In this document: positions 63,906-64,000 of the stretch, in pieces | Layout: every line of letters starts with the position of its first letter | How positions within the stretch are numbered: position 1 is the stretch's first letter | Assembly (NCBI RefSeq): GCF_031582905.1 | Contig: NZ_CP133990.1 | Location: 2,542,001-2,606,000 of the forward strand | From: Pengzhenrongella sp031582905 | Lineage (GTDB): Bacteria > Actinomycetota > Actinomycetes > Actinomycetales > Cellulomonadaceae | Direction of reading: 5' to 3' | Length of the DNA stretch: 64,000 bases | The notes under the pieces: model-generated | Databases searched by the model: none | What the model was told of the DNA's origin: nothing | What the model saw: the letters and a program-made list of their open reading frames with translations, nothing else | Position numbers and translations under genes: made by a program

Positions 63906-64000
63906 TCACGAGTCCGGCTTCTGGACCGGTGCGTCGGCCGGCCCACTCTCGAGGACGGTCCGCAGCCACCGGACGCCGTGCGCCGGGAGGGTCAGTCCCT
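63906..64000 (-). CDS. C-terminal fragment, possible glycoside hydrolase
   Basis: Only the last 30 codons are inside the window: GLTLPAHGVRWLRTVLESGPADAPVQKPDS and a stop at 63906. LTLPAHGVRWLR resembles the closing strand of the C-terminal domain of GH13-type enzymes (such as alpha-glucosidases and trehalose synthases), which often end LPPHGxRWLR. This is a weak resemblance. Same strand as ilvB, 30 bases upstream of its promoter. Confidence 0.4.
   Translation of the reverse strand, partial: GLTLPAHGVRWLRTVLESGPADAPVQKPDS

Overview
The window is about 64 kb of very GC-rich DNA (dense coding, GTG starts, many 4-bp start/stop overlaps). Gene content points to a Gram-positive actinobacterium: MurA and Ddl for peptidoglycan, NdgR/LtbR-type IclR control of leuCD, a DUF3516 helicase, actinobacterial ilvBNC attenuation and a DUF3515 lipoprotein next to thiL. 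Gene order and the glycoside hydrolase suggest Micrococcales, perhaps a Cellulomonas-like organism. This is inference; there is no rRNA in the window.

Layout. 1-5.8 kb (minus strand): the start of a probable RNase E/G, then mutM, rnc, rpmF, DUF177, a DivIVA-like gene, coaD and rsmD. 5.8-9 kb: an ABC exporter pair and a TspO-like membrane protein. 9.1-14.3 kb: a MazEF pair, recG, a DhaL-like kinase, and rpmB with promoter and terminator. 14.4-23 kb: GNAT, thiL, a lipoprotein, ddl, a cystathionine gamma-synthase-like enzyme, gpsA-plsC and murA. 23-26.1 kb: leuCD divergent from an IclR regulator with a palindromic operator. 26.1-26.7 kb: tRNA-Glu and tRNA-Gln with hairpins and a four-copy 19-bp repeat. 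26.7-32 kb: a LysR regulator and a self-contained ABC transporter/histidine kinase/response regulator operon. 32-42.3 kb: gltX region, small-molecule enzymes, a base-excision glycosylase, PPK2, GH15 and a second MazEF pair. 42.3-49.7 kb: DUF3516 helicase, a VIT-family metal transporter behind iron-box-like sites, a large secreted subtilase and a lipoprotein. 49.9-54 kb: YbaK, YggS, a CPBP protease/XRE/membrane-protein module and a lipoate ligase. 54-64 kb: cimA, ilvE, leuB, then ilvC, ilvN, ilvB, with two leader-peptide attenuators.

The main theme is branched-chain amino acid synthesis: leuC, leuD, leuB, ilvE, cimA, ilvB, ilvN and ilvC are all here, under three visible kinds of control (IclR operator, LLI leader peptide, IVVVL leader peptide). 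leuA and ilvD are not in the window.

Two window-wide patterns matter. First, about 25 genes or gene ends are out of frame by one base, nearly always one G or C short in a homopolymer. Adding the base restores a canonical protein every time, so these are very probably sequencing errors, and I annotate the genes as intact with the break noted. Second, a 57-nt palindromic element (20-bp arm, 17-nt loop, 20-bp arm) occurs three times, each just beyond the conserved 3' end of a gene. It is the best candidate here for an undescribed repeat family.
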